This document shows, in pieces, positions 7,953 through 18,873 of a stretch of 64,000 bases of DNA (the first letter of the stretch is position 1; the number at the start of each line of letters is the position of its first letter). The translations under genes and the position numbers were made by a program. The notes beneath the pieces are model-generated. The model saw nothing but the letters and a program-made list of their open reading frames with translations, was not told the origin of the DNA and searched no databases. This stretch comes from an uncultured Verrucomicrobia subdivision 3 bacterium (lineage in GTDB: Bacteria > Verrucomicrobiota > Verrucomicrobiia > Limisphaerales > UBA11358): the NCBI GenBank assembly GCA_903875465.1, contig CAIQWB010000019.1:1-64000 (forward strand), written 5' to 3'.

Positions 7953-9854
7953 ATGAATAAGCGCACCCTGCCCTTGCTGGCGGCCCTGTGGCCATGGTTG
8001 GCGCAGGCCGAAAACACCGCCCCGGAAGCGGAACCCATCGTGGATGCCATCCCGGCCGCCCGCGACATCGCCTGGCCGGGAGTACTGGCCCTGGCAGTGG
8101 ATGCCTCCGATGTCACCCGGGGCATTTTTCAAGTGCACGAGACGATTCCCGTGAGCACGGCTGGTCCGCTCACCCTGCTCTACCCTAAGTGGCTGCCGGG
8201 CAACCATTGTCCGTCGGGTCCCATCACAGCGCTCGCGGGGATCCAATTTTCGGCGGGTGGACACACCCTGGCCTGGCAGCGGGATCCGGTCGATGTTTTT
8301 GCCTTCCATCTCGATGTGCCACGGGGCGTCAAAGCGGTTGAAGCGCGGTTCCAATGGCTGGCACCCACGGAGATTACCCAAGGCCGGGTGGTAACCACCC
8401 CGTACATGCTGAATTTGGAATGGAATACGGTGGTACTATATCCGGCCGGTTATTATGTGCGCCGCCTCCCGGTGGCGGCCACACTGACGCTGCCCCCGCA
8501 TTGGCAGGCGGCCAGCGCGCTGGAAATCGCCGGGCAGACCGGAGCCACAGTCCATTATCAGCCGACCAGCCTGGATACGCTGGTGGACAGCCCGGTGTTT
8601 GCCGGGGCCAATGTGCGCGTGGTGACGCTGGCCCCGGGCGTGCACCTGGACGTGGTGGCGGATGACCCGGCACAACTCGCCGCGACGGAGGAGGAGATCC
8701 AGCGTCACCGCAATCTGGTGAGCCAGGCCGTAAAACTCTTCGGTGCGCAGCATTACGATCATTATGATTTCCTGCTGGCCTTAAGCGACCGCCAGAGCGG
8801 CGTGGGGTTGGAACACCATCGTTCCTCGGAGAATGGTGTGCCAGAGGGCTATTTCACGGAATGGACCAACAGCCCCGCCCGGCGTGACCTGCTGCCGCAT
8901 GAATATACCCACAGTTGGAATGGCAAATTCCGCCGGCCGGCCGACCTGTGGACGCCCGACTACGCCACGCCCATGCAGGACAGCCTGCTCTGGGTTTACG
9001 AGGGGCAGACTCAGTTCTGGGGCCTGGTGCTGGCCGCGCGTTCGGGGCTGCTGACCAAAGAAGAAGCCCTCGGCGCACTGGCGAATATTGCCGCGCACCT
9101 GGACACGGACCCTGGCCGGTCCTGGCGTCCGCTGGCGGACACCACGGAGGATCCCATCATGGCGCAGCGCCGGCCGAAGGGCTGGCGGAGCTGGCAGCGC
9201 GCGGAGGATTATTACAACGAGGGGGCGCTAATCTGGCTCGACGCCGACAGCCTGATTCGCGAACGCTCGCATGGTGCCCGCTCGCTGGACGATTTTGCCC
9301 GCGCCTTCTTCGGGGTGAATAACGGTGATTGGGGCGAACTGACCTATCATTTTGACGATGTGGTGAAGACCCTCAACGCGGTACAAACCAATGATTGGGC
9401 TGCGTTTCTCAGGGCACGCCTGGACCAGGTCAGCACCCATGCTCCACTGGATGGTTTCACGCGCGGCGGGTATCAACTCGTGTATAAGGACACGCCCACG
9501 GCGTGGTTCAAGGCGAGTGAGAAAGCCCGGAAAATCACAGACCTTACTTATTCCGGCGGGCTGGTCTTGGACAAAGAAGGTGCGGTCTCCGAAGTGCTTT
9601 GGGATGGCCCGGCGTTTAATGCCGGCCTGACGGTGGGCACCAAATTGATTGCCCTGAACGGCCGCACCTTCGATGCCGAACAGTTGAAAGCAGCGCTCAA
9701 GGCGCGGAAATCACCGCTCAACTTGCTGGTTAAAACCGGCGACCTGTTTCGCTCGGTGGACTTGAATTACACCGGTGGATTGCGTTACCCCCGGCTCGAA
9801 CCCACCAGCGACCGTCCCGGCAGTCTGGAGGCCCTCCTCGCCCCCAAATCCTGA
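7953..9854 (+). CDS. Secreted M61-family metallopeptidase with PDZ domain
   Basis: A 633-residue protein started at the ATG at 7953 (MNKRTLPLLAALWPWLAQA, signal peptide); a TTG 15 nt upstream is less likely. An N-terminal beta-domain (PKWLPGNHCPSGP) is followed by the zinc-binding motif HEYTHSWNGKFRRP (His316, Glu317, His320). A downstream WVYEGQTQFWG supplies the likely third ligand Glu. This is the glycyl-aminopeptidase (M61) layout. The C-terminal part, about 530-600, is PDZ-like (GLVLDKEGAVSEVLWDGPAFNAGLTVGTKLIALNG). It probably trims peptides outside the cytoplasm. No obvious operon partner. Confidence 0.93.
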   Translation: MNKRTLPLLAALWPWLAQAENTAPEAEPIVDAIPAARDIAWPGVLALAVDASDVTRGIFQVHETIPVSTAGPLTLLYPKWLPGNHCPSGPITALAGIQFSAGGHTLAWQRDPVDVFAFHLDVPRGVKAVEARFQWLAPTEITQGRVVTTPYMLNLEWNTVVLYPAGYYVRRLPVAATLTLPPHWQAASALEIAGQTGATVHYQPTSLDTLVDSPVFAGANVRVVTLAPGVHLDVVADDPAQLAATEEEIQRHRNLVSQAVKLFGAQHYDHYDFLLALSDRQSGVGLEHHRSSENGVPEGYFTEWTNSPARRDLLPHEYTHSWNGKFRRPADLWTPDYATPMQDSLLWVYEGQTQFWGLVLAARSGLLTKEEALGALANIAAHLDTDPGRSWRPLADTTEDPIMAQRRPKGWRSWQRAEDYYNEGALIWLDADSLIRERSHGARSLDDFARAFFGVNNGDWGELTYHFDDVVKTLNAVQTNDWAAFLRARLDQVSTHAPLDGFTRGGYQLVYKDTPTAWFKASEKARKITDLTYSGGLVLDKEGAVSEVLWDGPAFNAGLTVGTKLIALNGRTFDAEQLKAALKARKSPLNLLVKTGDLFRSVDLNYTGGLRYPRLEPTSDRPGSLEALLAPKS

Positions 9855-9918
9855 TTTTAAATTTGTGCGCCCCGGCGAAAGGCTTTAGCTTGGCGCTCAA
9901 TTGAAAGGCAACTGACCC

Positions 9919-10569
9919 ATGGCCAAAGAAGAACGCGTGCTTTGTTTTGAACGGAAACTCCTGGAAGAACTGGGGGTGTTCCAAGGCCTCAGTCTGGAGA
10001 CAGAAAAATATCTGGCCCAGGTGACTGCCACGGCAAATATTTTATACCTCAACCGCAGCGAAGCCGAGTTGGACAAGCGCTACAAACAACTGATCCCGTA
10101 TGTGCTCGTGATCCATGAGGATAAAATTCTGCGCTACCGCCGGGGCAAAGGCGGCCAGGAAACCCGGTTGCACGGCCTGTATTCCGTGGGCATTGGCGGC
10201 CACATATCCGAGGAGGATAATGATATGTTTTCCAGCGGCGCCGGCTATCAGGAGGGGATGCAGCGCGAATTGAAGGAGGAAGTGGATATTGCGGAAATGA
10301 ATGAACGCGTTGTGGCCGTCATAAATGATGACAGCACCGAGGTGGGCTACGTCCATTTCGGGGTGGTGCATATTTTGCTGGTGACCCGGGAGGACGTGGC
10401 GGGCGGGCGCAGTGGCATTCAGAATCCCGAGTTTGTGCCCATCACGGAGGCGCTGAAAGACCCGGCGAGTTATGAGTCCTGGTCGCGGTTCTGCCTGGAA
10501 AACCTGCCGGTGCTGCTGGCGAAGGCCAAGGCCGCCGGGCTCGCGGTGACGGTTCCGGCCGGGGCTTAA
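9919..10569 (+). CDS. NUDIX-fold hydrolase
   Basis: A 216-residue cytoplasmic protein. The NUDIX region spans about residues 50-190: YVLVIHEDKILRYRR, SVGIGGHISEEDN, and the helix GYQEGMQRELKEEVDI, which carries the REXXEE metal-binding core. This group is often labelled 'phosphoesterase' in Firmicutes and has a longer spacing between the GG and the REXXEE helix than MutT. Substrate unknown, probably a nucleoside diphosphate derivative. AAAGG lies upstream of the ATG. A dienelactone hydrolase-like gene starts 24 nt downstream, so the two may be co-transcribed. Confidence 0.9.
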   Translation: MAKEERVLCFERKLLEELGVFQGLSLETEKYLAQVTATANILYLNRSEAELDKRYKQLIPYVLVIHEDKILRYRRGKGGQETRLHGLYSVGIGGHISEEDNDMFSSGAGYQEGMQRELKEEVDIAEMNERVVAVINDDSTEVGYVHFGVVHILLVTREDVAGGRSGIQNPEFVPITEALKDPASYESWSRFCLENLPVLLAKAKAAGLAVTVPAGA

Positions 10570-10593
10570 GCAGGGCTAAAGGAACCTTATTGG

Positions 10594-11385
10594 ATGACCA
10601 TTAGAGAGCTTGAATGGGTGGACTTGGAAACGCCCACGGGGGGGATGCGCACGGGCATTTGGCGGCCAGCGGCCCCGGGCCGTTATCCGGGCATCCTGCT
10701 GTATTCCGAAATCTTCCAAATCACCGGCCCCATCCGCCGCACGGCGGCTTTGCTGGCGGGTCATGGTTTTATCGTGGCCGTCCCGGAAGTATATCATGAA
10801 TTCGAACCGGCCGGCACGGTGCTGGCCTATGACCAAGCCGGGGCCGAACGCGGCAACGCCCTCAAAACCACCAAAGAACTGGCCGCTTACGACCAGGATG
10901 CCCGGGCGGTGCTGGCTTGGTTGCAGGCCAGCCCGCATTGCACGGGCCGGCTGGGCGTGATGGGCATGTGCCTGGGCGGTCACCTCGCTTTCCGGGCGGC
11001 CATGAATCCGAGCGTGCTGGCCGGGGTCTGTTTTTACGCAACTGACATCCACAAACGTGGACTTGGACGTGGCATGAAGGATGACACGCTGGAGCGAATG
11101 GGCGAGATCCAGGCAGAATTGCTAATGATCTGGGGCCGGCAGGACCCACATGTACCCGCCGAAGGCCGGGCCCTGATTTACCAGGCCATGAACGCAGCCG
11201 GCCTTAACTTCACTTGGGCCGAATTCAACGGCCAGCACGCCTTCCTGCGCGACGAAGGCCCGCGCTACGATGCCCAACTTGCTTTTCAGTGCCTGGGGCT
11301 GGCCATTGACCTATGCAAACGCAAACTTGGCGAAGGTGATGAGACCGCAAAACGGACCAGCGCTCCGGTCGAAACGCGGCATTAA
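10594..11385 (+). CDS. Dienelactone hydrolase-family alpha/beta hydrolase
   Basis: A 263-residue protein. The alpha/beta hydrolase fold has the full dienelactone hydrolase triad: nucleophilic Cys126 in GMCLGGH, Asp184 in GRQDPHVP and His215 in NGQHAF. GILLYSEIFQITGPIRRTA is the typical N-terminal strand and oxyanion region. Family members hydrolyse lactones or esters; this substrate is unknown. No signal peptide, so cytoplasmic. It follows the NUDIX gene closely, with AAAGGAA upstream of its ATG. The last 20 or so residues are polar and probably disordered. Confidence 0.93.
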   Translation: MTIRELEWVDLETPTGGMRTGIWRPAAPGRYPGILLYSEIFQITGPIRRTAALLAGHGFIVAVPEVYHEFEPAGTVLAYDQAGAERGNALKTTKELAAYDQDARAVLAWLQASPHCTGRLGVMGMCLGGHLAFRAAMNPSVLAGVCFYATDIHKRGLGRGMKDDTLERMGEIQAELLMIWGRQDPHVPAEGRALIYQAMNAAGLNFTWAEFNGQHAFLRDEGPRYDAQLAFQCLGLAIDLCKRKLGEGDETAKRTSAPVETRH

Positions 11386-11550
11386 AAATCGGAAATCCGG
11401 GTTTCAATCATCCATTGGTTGTGCCCTTGACAATCCGGACGGCAAATTGAATGGTGTGGGCATGAGTGTCCGCCAGCTTGCACCCAGAGGAAAGACCGCC
11501 CGGCGGTCCGCGGTGTGGCAGCGGGTTTCAGCAGGCCAATTTATTTAATC

Positions 11551-12183
11551 ATGAGTACTTTCATTCCGGTGTTTCCGCTGGGTTTGGTGGTGTATCCCGG
11601 CGAGGAGTTGCATTTGCACATTTTTGAGCCCCGCTACAAACAATTGATTCAGGAATGTGCTGATTCGGGCGAACCCTTTGGCATTCCGACCGTGCTGGAC
11701 AAGCAGATTGCGGACCTGGGCACGCTGGTGCGCCTGCGGGAGATCTCGGCCGTTGATGCGGACGGGGAAATGGACATTATTGTGGACGGTTTGCAAGTCC
11801 TGCAAATCGCGGGGCCGGTGAAACTGGTCCGGAACAAATTGTACAGCGGGGCGATGGTGGATTATCCGGAAAATGACCCGGCCGGCGATCGCAAGCTGAT
11901 GCGTGAAATCATCCTCGCCATCAAACAACTGCATGTCACCCTGAAGATCAAAAAGAAATTTGCGAAACGGGAGTCCTCACTGTGGAGTTATGACGTGGCG
12001 CATCACGCCGGGCTTTCGCTGCGCGATGAATATCATTTGCTGGGCCTCTTTTCAGAGCGGGACCGGCAGGCTTTCCTGCAACAGCACTTGCTAAAAATCC
12101 TGCCACTGGCCATGCAAATGGAAGACCTGAAGGAGCGGGTGAAACTCAACGGCCATTTTATCCGGGGCCAGGCGGATTTTTAA
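11551..12183 (+). CDS. Lon N-terminal (substrate-binding) domain protein
   Basis: A 210-residue stand-alone LON_substr_bdg domain protein, started at the ATG at 11551 (MSTFIPVFPLGLVVYPGEEL). The family signature is FPL...VVYPGEELHLHIFEPRYKQLI. It lacks the AAA+ and protease domains of Lon, so it is not the protease itself. Such proteins are common and may act in protein quality control or as adaptors. The C-terminal part (about 120-210) is helical, as in the Lon N-domain. It stands alone, with argS convergent downstream. Confidence 0.92.
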   Translation: MSTFIPVFPLGLVVYPGEELHLHIFEPRYKQLIQECADSGEPFGIPTVLDKQIADLGTLVRLREISAVDADGEMDIIVDGLQVLQIAGPVKLVRNKLYSGAMVDYPENDPAGDRKLMREIILAIKQLHVTLKIKKKFAKRESSLWSYDVAHHAGLSLRDEYHLLGLFSERDRQAFLQQHLLKILPLAMQMEDLKERVKLNGHFIRGQADF

Positions 12184-12305
12184 GGCAGGCCCGGGAGAGA
12201 GGCCGGATATTGGGCGGGCACCCGCCGGAAAAATAGCCGGACCAAAGCGGAGGGTTATGGACCCGGGCCCGGATGATTAATGCTTCCAGGCACCGGCCCG
12301 GGCGG

Positions 12306-14081
12306 TCACATCTGCTCAATGGTCTCAATGCCCAAGGCGGCGAGGCCTTGTTTCAAGACGGTGGCGGTGAGGTGACACAGGGCCAGGCGGGAATCGCGGG
12401 TGGCGGTGGCCTCCGCTTTTAACACCGGGCAATTTTCGTAGAAGGAGGTGAATTTACCGGCGAGTTCGTACAGGTAATTGCACAGGAAATTCGGACGGTA
12501 TTCGTCGGCCACACCTTCCAGCGCCAGACCGAAGTTCAGCAAATGTTTGGCGAGGACGAGTTCCTCGGGAGCGAGCAGGTGGATGACTTCGGGATGGGCA
12601 ATCGAGAAATCCGGTTGTTCCAGTTTGCGGAAGATGCTGCGAATGCGCGAATAAGCGTATAGCAAATAGGGGGCGGTGTTGCCTGTGAAGGCGAGCATTT
12701 TATCCCAGCTAAAGACGTAGTCGCTCTGGCGGTTGGGGAGGAGGTCGGCGTACTTTACGGCGGCAAGGCCCACCACGCGGGCGATTTCGCGACACCGTTC
12801 GGGCGAAAGATCCGGGTTTTTCTCGGTGACGAGTTTCAGGCTGCGTTCCTCGGCCTCGTCCAGCAAATCGCCAAGCTTCACCGTGTCGCCGGAGCGGGTT
12901 TTGAAGGGCTTGCCATCGTCACCCATGATTTTTCCGAAGCCGACATGCACGAGCTTCACGGTTTTGGCGGCGTCCGGCTGCCAGCGGGCGAAGGCGAGAA
13001 ATAACTTTTTAAAATGAGGTCCCTGGCGGTCGTCCACGACATAAATGATTTCCTGCGGGGACCACGTTTTCAGGCGGTAATCCACGGTGGCCAGATCGGT
13101 GGTCGTATAATTAAAGCCGCCATCGCTTTTGCGCACGAGGGCGGGATCGGGGATCCACTCGCCATCGCGGTTGACGAGGAAGGGATCCTCCTTGGGGGGC
13201 AGGGAGCCATCGCTAAAGACGGCCACGGCGCCAGCGCTTTCGCGGGCGATGCCGCGGCGCAGCAGGTCAACCACGACGTCGTTCAGCCAGGGATTATAAA
13301 AGCTCTCGCCGAGAGTGTGGTCGAATTTCACCCCAAGGCGGGAGTAAATCGTATCAAATTGCTTTTGCGAGAGGACGGTCATTTCCTGCCAGATGGCGAG
13401 GTTTTCCGGGTCACCGGCCTGGAGTTTCACCAGTTCCTGCTTCGCTTCCTCCAGCCGCGCGGGATTCGTATCGCACTCGGTATTGATGATTTTGTAGAGC
13501 CGCTCCAGCTCGGCAATGGCATCGCGCGCGAGGGCGGGGCGGTCGAGAATTTGTTTCCAGCCGAGGAGCAATTTGCCGAAGGCGGTGCCCCAGTCGCCGA
13601 TGTGATTATCGGTGATGACGTGGTGGCCGAGGAGGCGCAGGGAGCGCTGGAGGGCGTCGCCAATGCCGGTGGACCGTATATGGCCCACGTGCATGGGCTT
13701 GGCGACATTGGGCGAGCTGAAATCCACGACGATGGTGCGCGGCTGGGCGGTCCGGGCGAAAAACAAATGTTCGCCGCGCGCCGCGGATTGCAACGCGGCA
13801 TCCAGGGCGGTGGGTTTGAGGCGGAAATTCAGGAAACCCGCGCCGGCGATTTCCACGGGTTCGCACCATTCGGCGACCTCCAGTTTCGCCACGACCTCCG
13901 TGGCGAGCTGGCGGGGGTTCATTTTGCGGGCCTTGGCCACGGCCATAAGGGCGTTGCTTTGGTAATCGCCAAATTTGGGATCGGGACAGGGCCGGACGAG
14001 CACGGCGGTGACATCGGCTTCCGGCAAAATGGCGCGGACGGCGGCTTGCAGGCGCAATTGGATCGATAAATAAGGCAGCAC
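12306..14081 (-). CDS. argS: Arginyl-tRNA synthetase
   Basis: A 591-residue class I aminoacyl-tRNA synthetase charging tRNA-Arg. An N-terminal ArgRS additional domain is followed by the ATP-binding HIGH-type motif in AKPMHVGHIRST. The second class I signature is replaced by the degenerate KPFKTRSGDTVKLGDLLDEA, as is usual for bacterial ArgRS lacking a canonical KMSKS. The C-terminal anticodon-binding DALR domain (FTGNTAPYLLYAYSRIRSIFRKL to HLTATVLKQGLAALGIETIEQM) is complete. Length and both ends fit the family. It is convergent with the Lon-domain gene. Confidence 0.97.
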   Translation of the reverse strand: MLPYLSIQLRLQAAVRAILPEADVTAVLVRPCPDPKFGDYQSNALMAVAKARKMNPRQLATEVVAKLEVAEWCEPVEIAGAGFLNFRLKPTALDAALQSAARGEHLFFARTAQPRTIVVDFSSPNVAKPMHVGHIRSTGIGDALQRSLRLLGHHVITDNHIGDWGTAFGKLLLGWKQILDRPALARDAIAELERLYKIINTECDTNPARLEEAKQELVKLQAGDPENLAIWQEMTVLSQKQFDTIYSRLGVKFDHTLGESFYNPWLNDVVVDLLRRGIARESAGAVAVFSDGSLPPKEDPFLVNRDGEWIPDPALVRKSDGGFNYTTTDLATVDYRLKTWSPQEIIYVVDDRQGPHFKKLFLAFARWQPDAAKTVKLVHVGFGKIMGDDGKPFKTRSGDTVKLGDLLDEAEERSLKLVTEKNPDLSPERCREIARVVGLAAVKYADLLPNRQSDYVFSWDKMLAFTGNTAPYLLYAYSRIRSIFRKLEQPDFSIAHPEVIHLLAPEELVLAKHLLNFGLALEGVADEYRPNFLCNYLYELAGKFTSFYENCPVLKAEATATRDSRLALCHLTATVLKQGLAALGIETIEQM

Positions 14082-14355
14082 GGGAGTATTAAATCATAAA
14101 AGGGCGGCGGGGGGCACGGAGAAAAAGATTGGCCGGCAACTTTGGCCGGGCACTTGCAAGGCAGTCTGGCCAGGGCTTGCTTGAATGCTGATTACACCGC
14201 AGGAATTCGGTCTGGCAGATCGGGATTCTCCACCAAAGGAGTAAACTCTTACCAAAATTAATTTGCCCAGCAGGCAGCCCGAGGCCGTTCATTGACGTTC
14301 GGCATTTCCCTGGTGCCTCGACGCTGGAATTTGGCGCATTCGCCCCAAAGGGGCC

Positions 14356-14820
14356 TTACTTCTTGCCGTATTCGCGGATAATATTCAGCATGGATTCGGC
14401 GTCGGGCGCGTTTTCGAGGGCCTGGCGGAAATCCACCTTGTGGAGTAATTTGGCAATGTTGGCGAGCGTGTGCAGATGTTTCTGAAACTGACCTTGGGGA
14501 ACGAGAAAAAGCATGACGAGCTTGACGGGCTGGTTGTCGAGGGCCTCGAAGTTGACCCCAGTTTTGGAGCGGCCCAACGCACCGACGACCTCGTAAATCA
14601 AATCGGTGGAGGCGTGGGGAATGCCAATCCCAAAACCGATGCCGGTGCTCATGGAGGTTTCGCGCTTTTTCACGGCGGCGGTCACGGCATCCCGATCGCC
14701 GGGCTGGATTTTCCCAGTGATTACCAAATTGCCTATCAATTCGTCAATCGCTTCCCAGCGGTTGGTGGCGCGCAATTCGGGGATGATTTGCGCCTTCGTC
14801 AAAATGTCAGCCAAGTCCAT
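14356..14820 (-). CDS. PTS EIIA (fructose/nitrogen type) domain protein
   Basis: A 154-residue protein from the ATG at 14820 (MDLADILTKAQIIPEL). It is a single PTS_EIIA_2 domain with the phospho-acceptor His in GIGFGIGIPHAST and conserved segments RETSMSTGIG and VKLVMLFLVP. No EIIB, EIIC, HPr or EI genes lie nearby, so it is more likely a regulatory PtsN-like protein than a sugar importer. It is on the same strand as argS with about 270 nt between. A short GC hairpin (GGCCCCTTTGGGGC) follows its stop. Confidence 0.9.
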   Translation of the reverse strand: MDLADILTKAQIIPELRATNRWEAIDELIGNLVITGKIQPGDRDAVTAAVKKRETSMSTGIGFGIGIPHASTDLIYEVVGALGRSKTGVNFEALDNQPVKLVMLFLVPQGQFQKHLHTLANIAKLLHKVDFRQALENAPDAESMLNIIREYGKK

Positions 14821-14860
14821 AAGTTGTCCAGAGAGCATTTGACCTGATTGCCAGCGCAAT

Positions 14861-15559
14861 TCAAGAATGAATTGTTAACATTTTCATGACAACCCAGTTA
14901 TGGAGGGTGGCGAACCAGTGGAAAACGAGCTGCAAATATTGCCACCACCAGCTCAACGCCTGGGTTAATGCGGGGTTTCCGGTGATCAAGGGCACGCCCA
15001 GCAGCAGCCAGGCCAGGTTGCCCATAAAAATAACCACCCCGGAGAACAGCCAGCCTTGGGAAGTGATGTCCGATTGCTGGGTTTGCAACACATGCCACGT
15101 GAGCGAGACATGGAAGGCATAGGCGGCGCCGAGCGCGAGGTGAAACCAGAGGCGGTAGGGCTGCCAGCCCCAGAGCCAGTTGCCCAACAGATACATCAGA
15201 ACCACCAAAATGGCATACAAGGGGAAAAAATAAGGGGCCAGGACGATGAGGAAATTGTGTTTGCTGACCATGACATGGCCGCCAGCGGAACTGATCTTCA
15301 TGCTTTTCACCTGGCCACCGAAGAGCCAGGTCCACAAGGCATGGGTGAGTTCGTGACCCAGGACGTAAATCCACATGGGTTTGGGGAGGAGTGAAAAAAT
15401 CACGAGCCAGCAGGCGAAGCCGGCCAGGAGAGGAATCCAAGTGGTATCCGCGCTACCGCTCACGGCCAGAACGCGTTCCAGCGCCATGGCTTGGGCAACC
15501 GCGACGGGCAGCAGGAGCAGGGCGAGTATTAGTTTGATCCACTTAGGCATCGGCCTCAT
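14861..15559 (-). CDS. M50-like membrane metalloprotease homologue
   Basis: A 232-residue polytopic membrane protein with about five to six hydrophobic segments. The motif VLGHELTHALWTWLFGG carries the HExxH zinc-binding sequence inside a membrane-proximal segment, like M50/DUF3267-type proteins. The second ligand motif of site-2 proteases (NxxPxxxLDG) is not evident, so proteolytic activity is uncertain. The tail HWFATLHNWVVMKML is hydrophobic. It lies 40 nt upstream of the EIIA-like gene on the same strand, and the two could be co-transcribed. The start could also be the ATG at 15550. Confidence 0.8.
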   Translation of the reverse strand: MRPMPKWIKLILALLLLPVAVAQAMALERVLAVSGSADTTWIPLLAGFACWLVIFSLLPKPMWIYVLGHELTHALWTWLFGGQVKSMKISSAGGHVMVSKHNFLIVLAPYFFPLYAILVVLMYLLGNWLWGWQPYRLWFHLALGAAYAFHVSLTWHVLQTQQSDITSQGWLFSGVVIFMGNLAWLLLGVPLITGNPALTQALSWWWQYLQLVFHWFATLHNWVVMKMLTIHS

Positions 15560-15680
15560 TTAGCCATAAGGCGGGGGCAACCGGGATGAAAATTTTCAGA
15601 AATTTGACAGCGCACGTTTCTAAGCTTGCACGCCGGAGGCTTCCGGTTTATCACCCTAGGACTGCTTGCGCACGCTTTTT

Positions 15681-17276
15681 ATGAATTATACCAAACTGGA
15701 ATGGTGGGAACGGTTTCAACAGTATCACACCGCATTTCCCACGGTGGGCCTGGCGGTGGATTTGAGCCGGATGAAAGTGGATGAGGCCTTCTTTGCCGGG
15801 ATGGAACCGGCGATTAACCACGCTTTTACCGCCATGGCGGCCTTGGAAAAAGGGGCGATTGCCAACCCGGATGAAAACCGGATGGTGGGGCATTACTGGC
15901 TCCGCAACCCCGCGCTGGCACCGACGCCGGAGATTGCGGGGGAAATCCAGCGGGCGGTGGCCCAGATTCACGAGTTCGCTGGCAAGGTTCACAAAGGCAC
16001 AGTGGCGGGGGCGGGCGGGACTTTTAAACACTTTCTACTGGTGGGGATTGGCGGTTCGGCGCTGGGGCCGCAGTTTGTGGCGAATGCGCTGGGGGATCCG
16101 CGGAGCGACAAATTAAAGCCGTTCTTTTTTGATAATACGGATCCGGATGGCATGAACCGGGTGCTCGCGACGATTGGGGCGGAATTGAACCGCACCCTAA
16201 CCATCGTGATTTCCAAATCCGGGGGCACGAAGGAAACCCGCAATGGCATGCTGGTGGCGCAGGCCGCCTATGAAAGCGCCGGACTGCATTTCGGTCATCA
16301 TTGCGTGGCCATTACGACCACCGGAAGTGATCTGGACAAGGTGGCCGTGCAGGGCGAATGGCTGGAGCGTTTTCCCATGTGGGACTGGGTGGGTGGCCGC
16401 ACGAGTGAGTTATCGGCCGTGGGCTTGTTGCCCGCAGCGCTGCAAGGGCTGGACATCAACGGGGTATTGGCGGGGGCCAAGGCGATTGATGAGGTGACGC
16501 GCAGCACGGACTATAAAACCAATCCGGCGGCGTTGCTGGCGCTGGCTTGGTACGCAGCCGGTAACGGTAAAGGTTTGAAGAACATGGTGGTTTTGCCTTA
16601 TAAAGACCGCCTGGAGTTATTTTCGAAATATCTGCAACAATTGGTGATGGAATCGCTGGGCAAGGCGTTGGACTTGGACAAAAAGCTCGTGAACCAGGGG
16701 ATTACGGTGTTTGGGAATAAAGGGGCCACGGACCAGCATTCTTACATCCAGCAGTTGCGGGATGGGCTGAATGATTTCTTTGCGACCTTTATCGAGGTCT
16801 TACACGATCAGGATGGACCGGCGCTGGAAGTGGAACCGGACACGACTTCGGGTGACTTTTTGCACGGGTTCTTTTTGGGCACCCGCCAGGCCTTGGCGGA
16901 GAATGACCGGGAATCCATTACGCTCACCATCGACACAGTTTCCCCGTTCTCGGTGGGTTTGTTAATTGCGCTGTTTGAACGGGCAGTGGGTTTTTATGCT
17001 TCGCTGGTCAATATCAACGCTTATCACCAGCCCGGGGTGGAAGCGGGCAAAAAGGCGGCGGGTAATGTGATCGCGATCCAACGGCTCCTGATCCAATACC
17101 TGACGGAACACCCGGGCAAAGGCCTGACGGCGGGCGAACTGGCGGTGGCGATAGGCAAGCCGGAGGAAATTGAGACGGTATATAAGGTGGCGCGGCATCT
17201 CTCCGCGAATGGCTGTGCGGTGGAAATGATTTCTGCGGCGACGCTCGCGGCCACGCAGTTCGGCGTTTTTCAGTAA
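15681..17276 (+). CDS. pgi: Glucose-6-phosphate isomerase
   Basis: A 531-residue protein from the ATG at 15681 ([15 protein letters not shown]). It interconverts glucose 6-phosphate and fructose 6-phosphate in glycolysis and gluconeogenesis. Signatures are [28 protein letters not shown] (sugar-phosphate binding SIS-like folds), [31 protein letters not shown] with the catalytic His, and [13 protein letters not shown] with the Lys. The C-terminus carries an extra helical tail ([22 protein letters not shown]) resembling a winged-helix element, as in some long bacterial PGI forms. It converges with the esterase gene with 9 nt between. Confidence 0.96.
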   Translation: MNYTKLEWWERFQQYHTAFPTVGLAVDLSRMKVDEAFFAGMEPAINHAFTAMAALEKGAIANPDENRMVGHYWLRNPALAPTPEIAGEIQRAVAQIHEFAGKVHKGTVAGAGGTFKHFLLVGIGGSALGPQFVANALGDPRSDKLKPFFFDNTDPDGMNRVLATIGAELNRTLTIVISKSGGTKETRNGMLVAQAAYESAGLHFGHHCVAITTTGSDLDKVAVQGEWLERFPMWDWVGGRTSELSAVGLLPAALQGLDINGVLAGAKAIDEVTRSTDYKTNPAALLALAWYAAGNGKGLKNMVVLPYKDRLELFSKYLQQLVMESLGKALDLDKKLVNQGITVFGNKGATDQHSYIQQLRDGLNDFFATFIEVLHDQDGPALEVEPDTTSGDFLHGFFLGTRQALAENDRESITLTIDTVSPFSVGLLIALFERAVGFYASLVNINAYHQPGVEAGKKAAGNVIAIQRLLIQYLTEHPGKGLTAGELAVAIGKPEEIETVYKVARHLSANGCAVEMISAATLAATQFGVFQ

Positions 17277-17285
17277 GCGGGGGTT

Positions 17286-18873
<1,588 letters not shown>

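Noticed and set aside
14089-14292. A 67-codon frame between argS and the EIIA-like gene
   Set aside because: Irregular composition (Trp/Pro/Arg-rich), no ribosome binding site and no family resemblance. I see no gene in this 270-nt gap.
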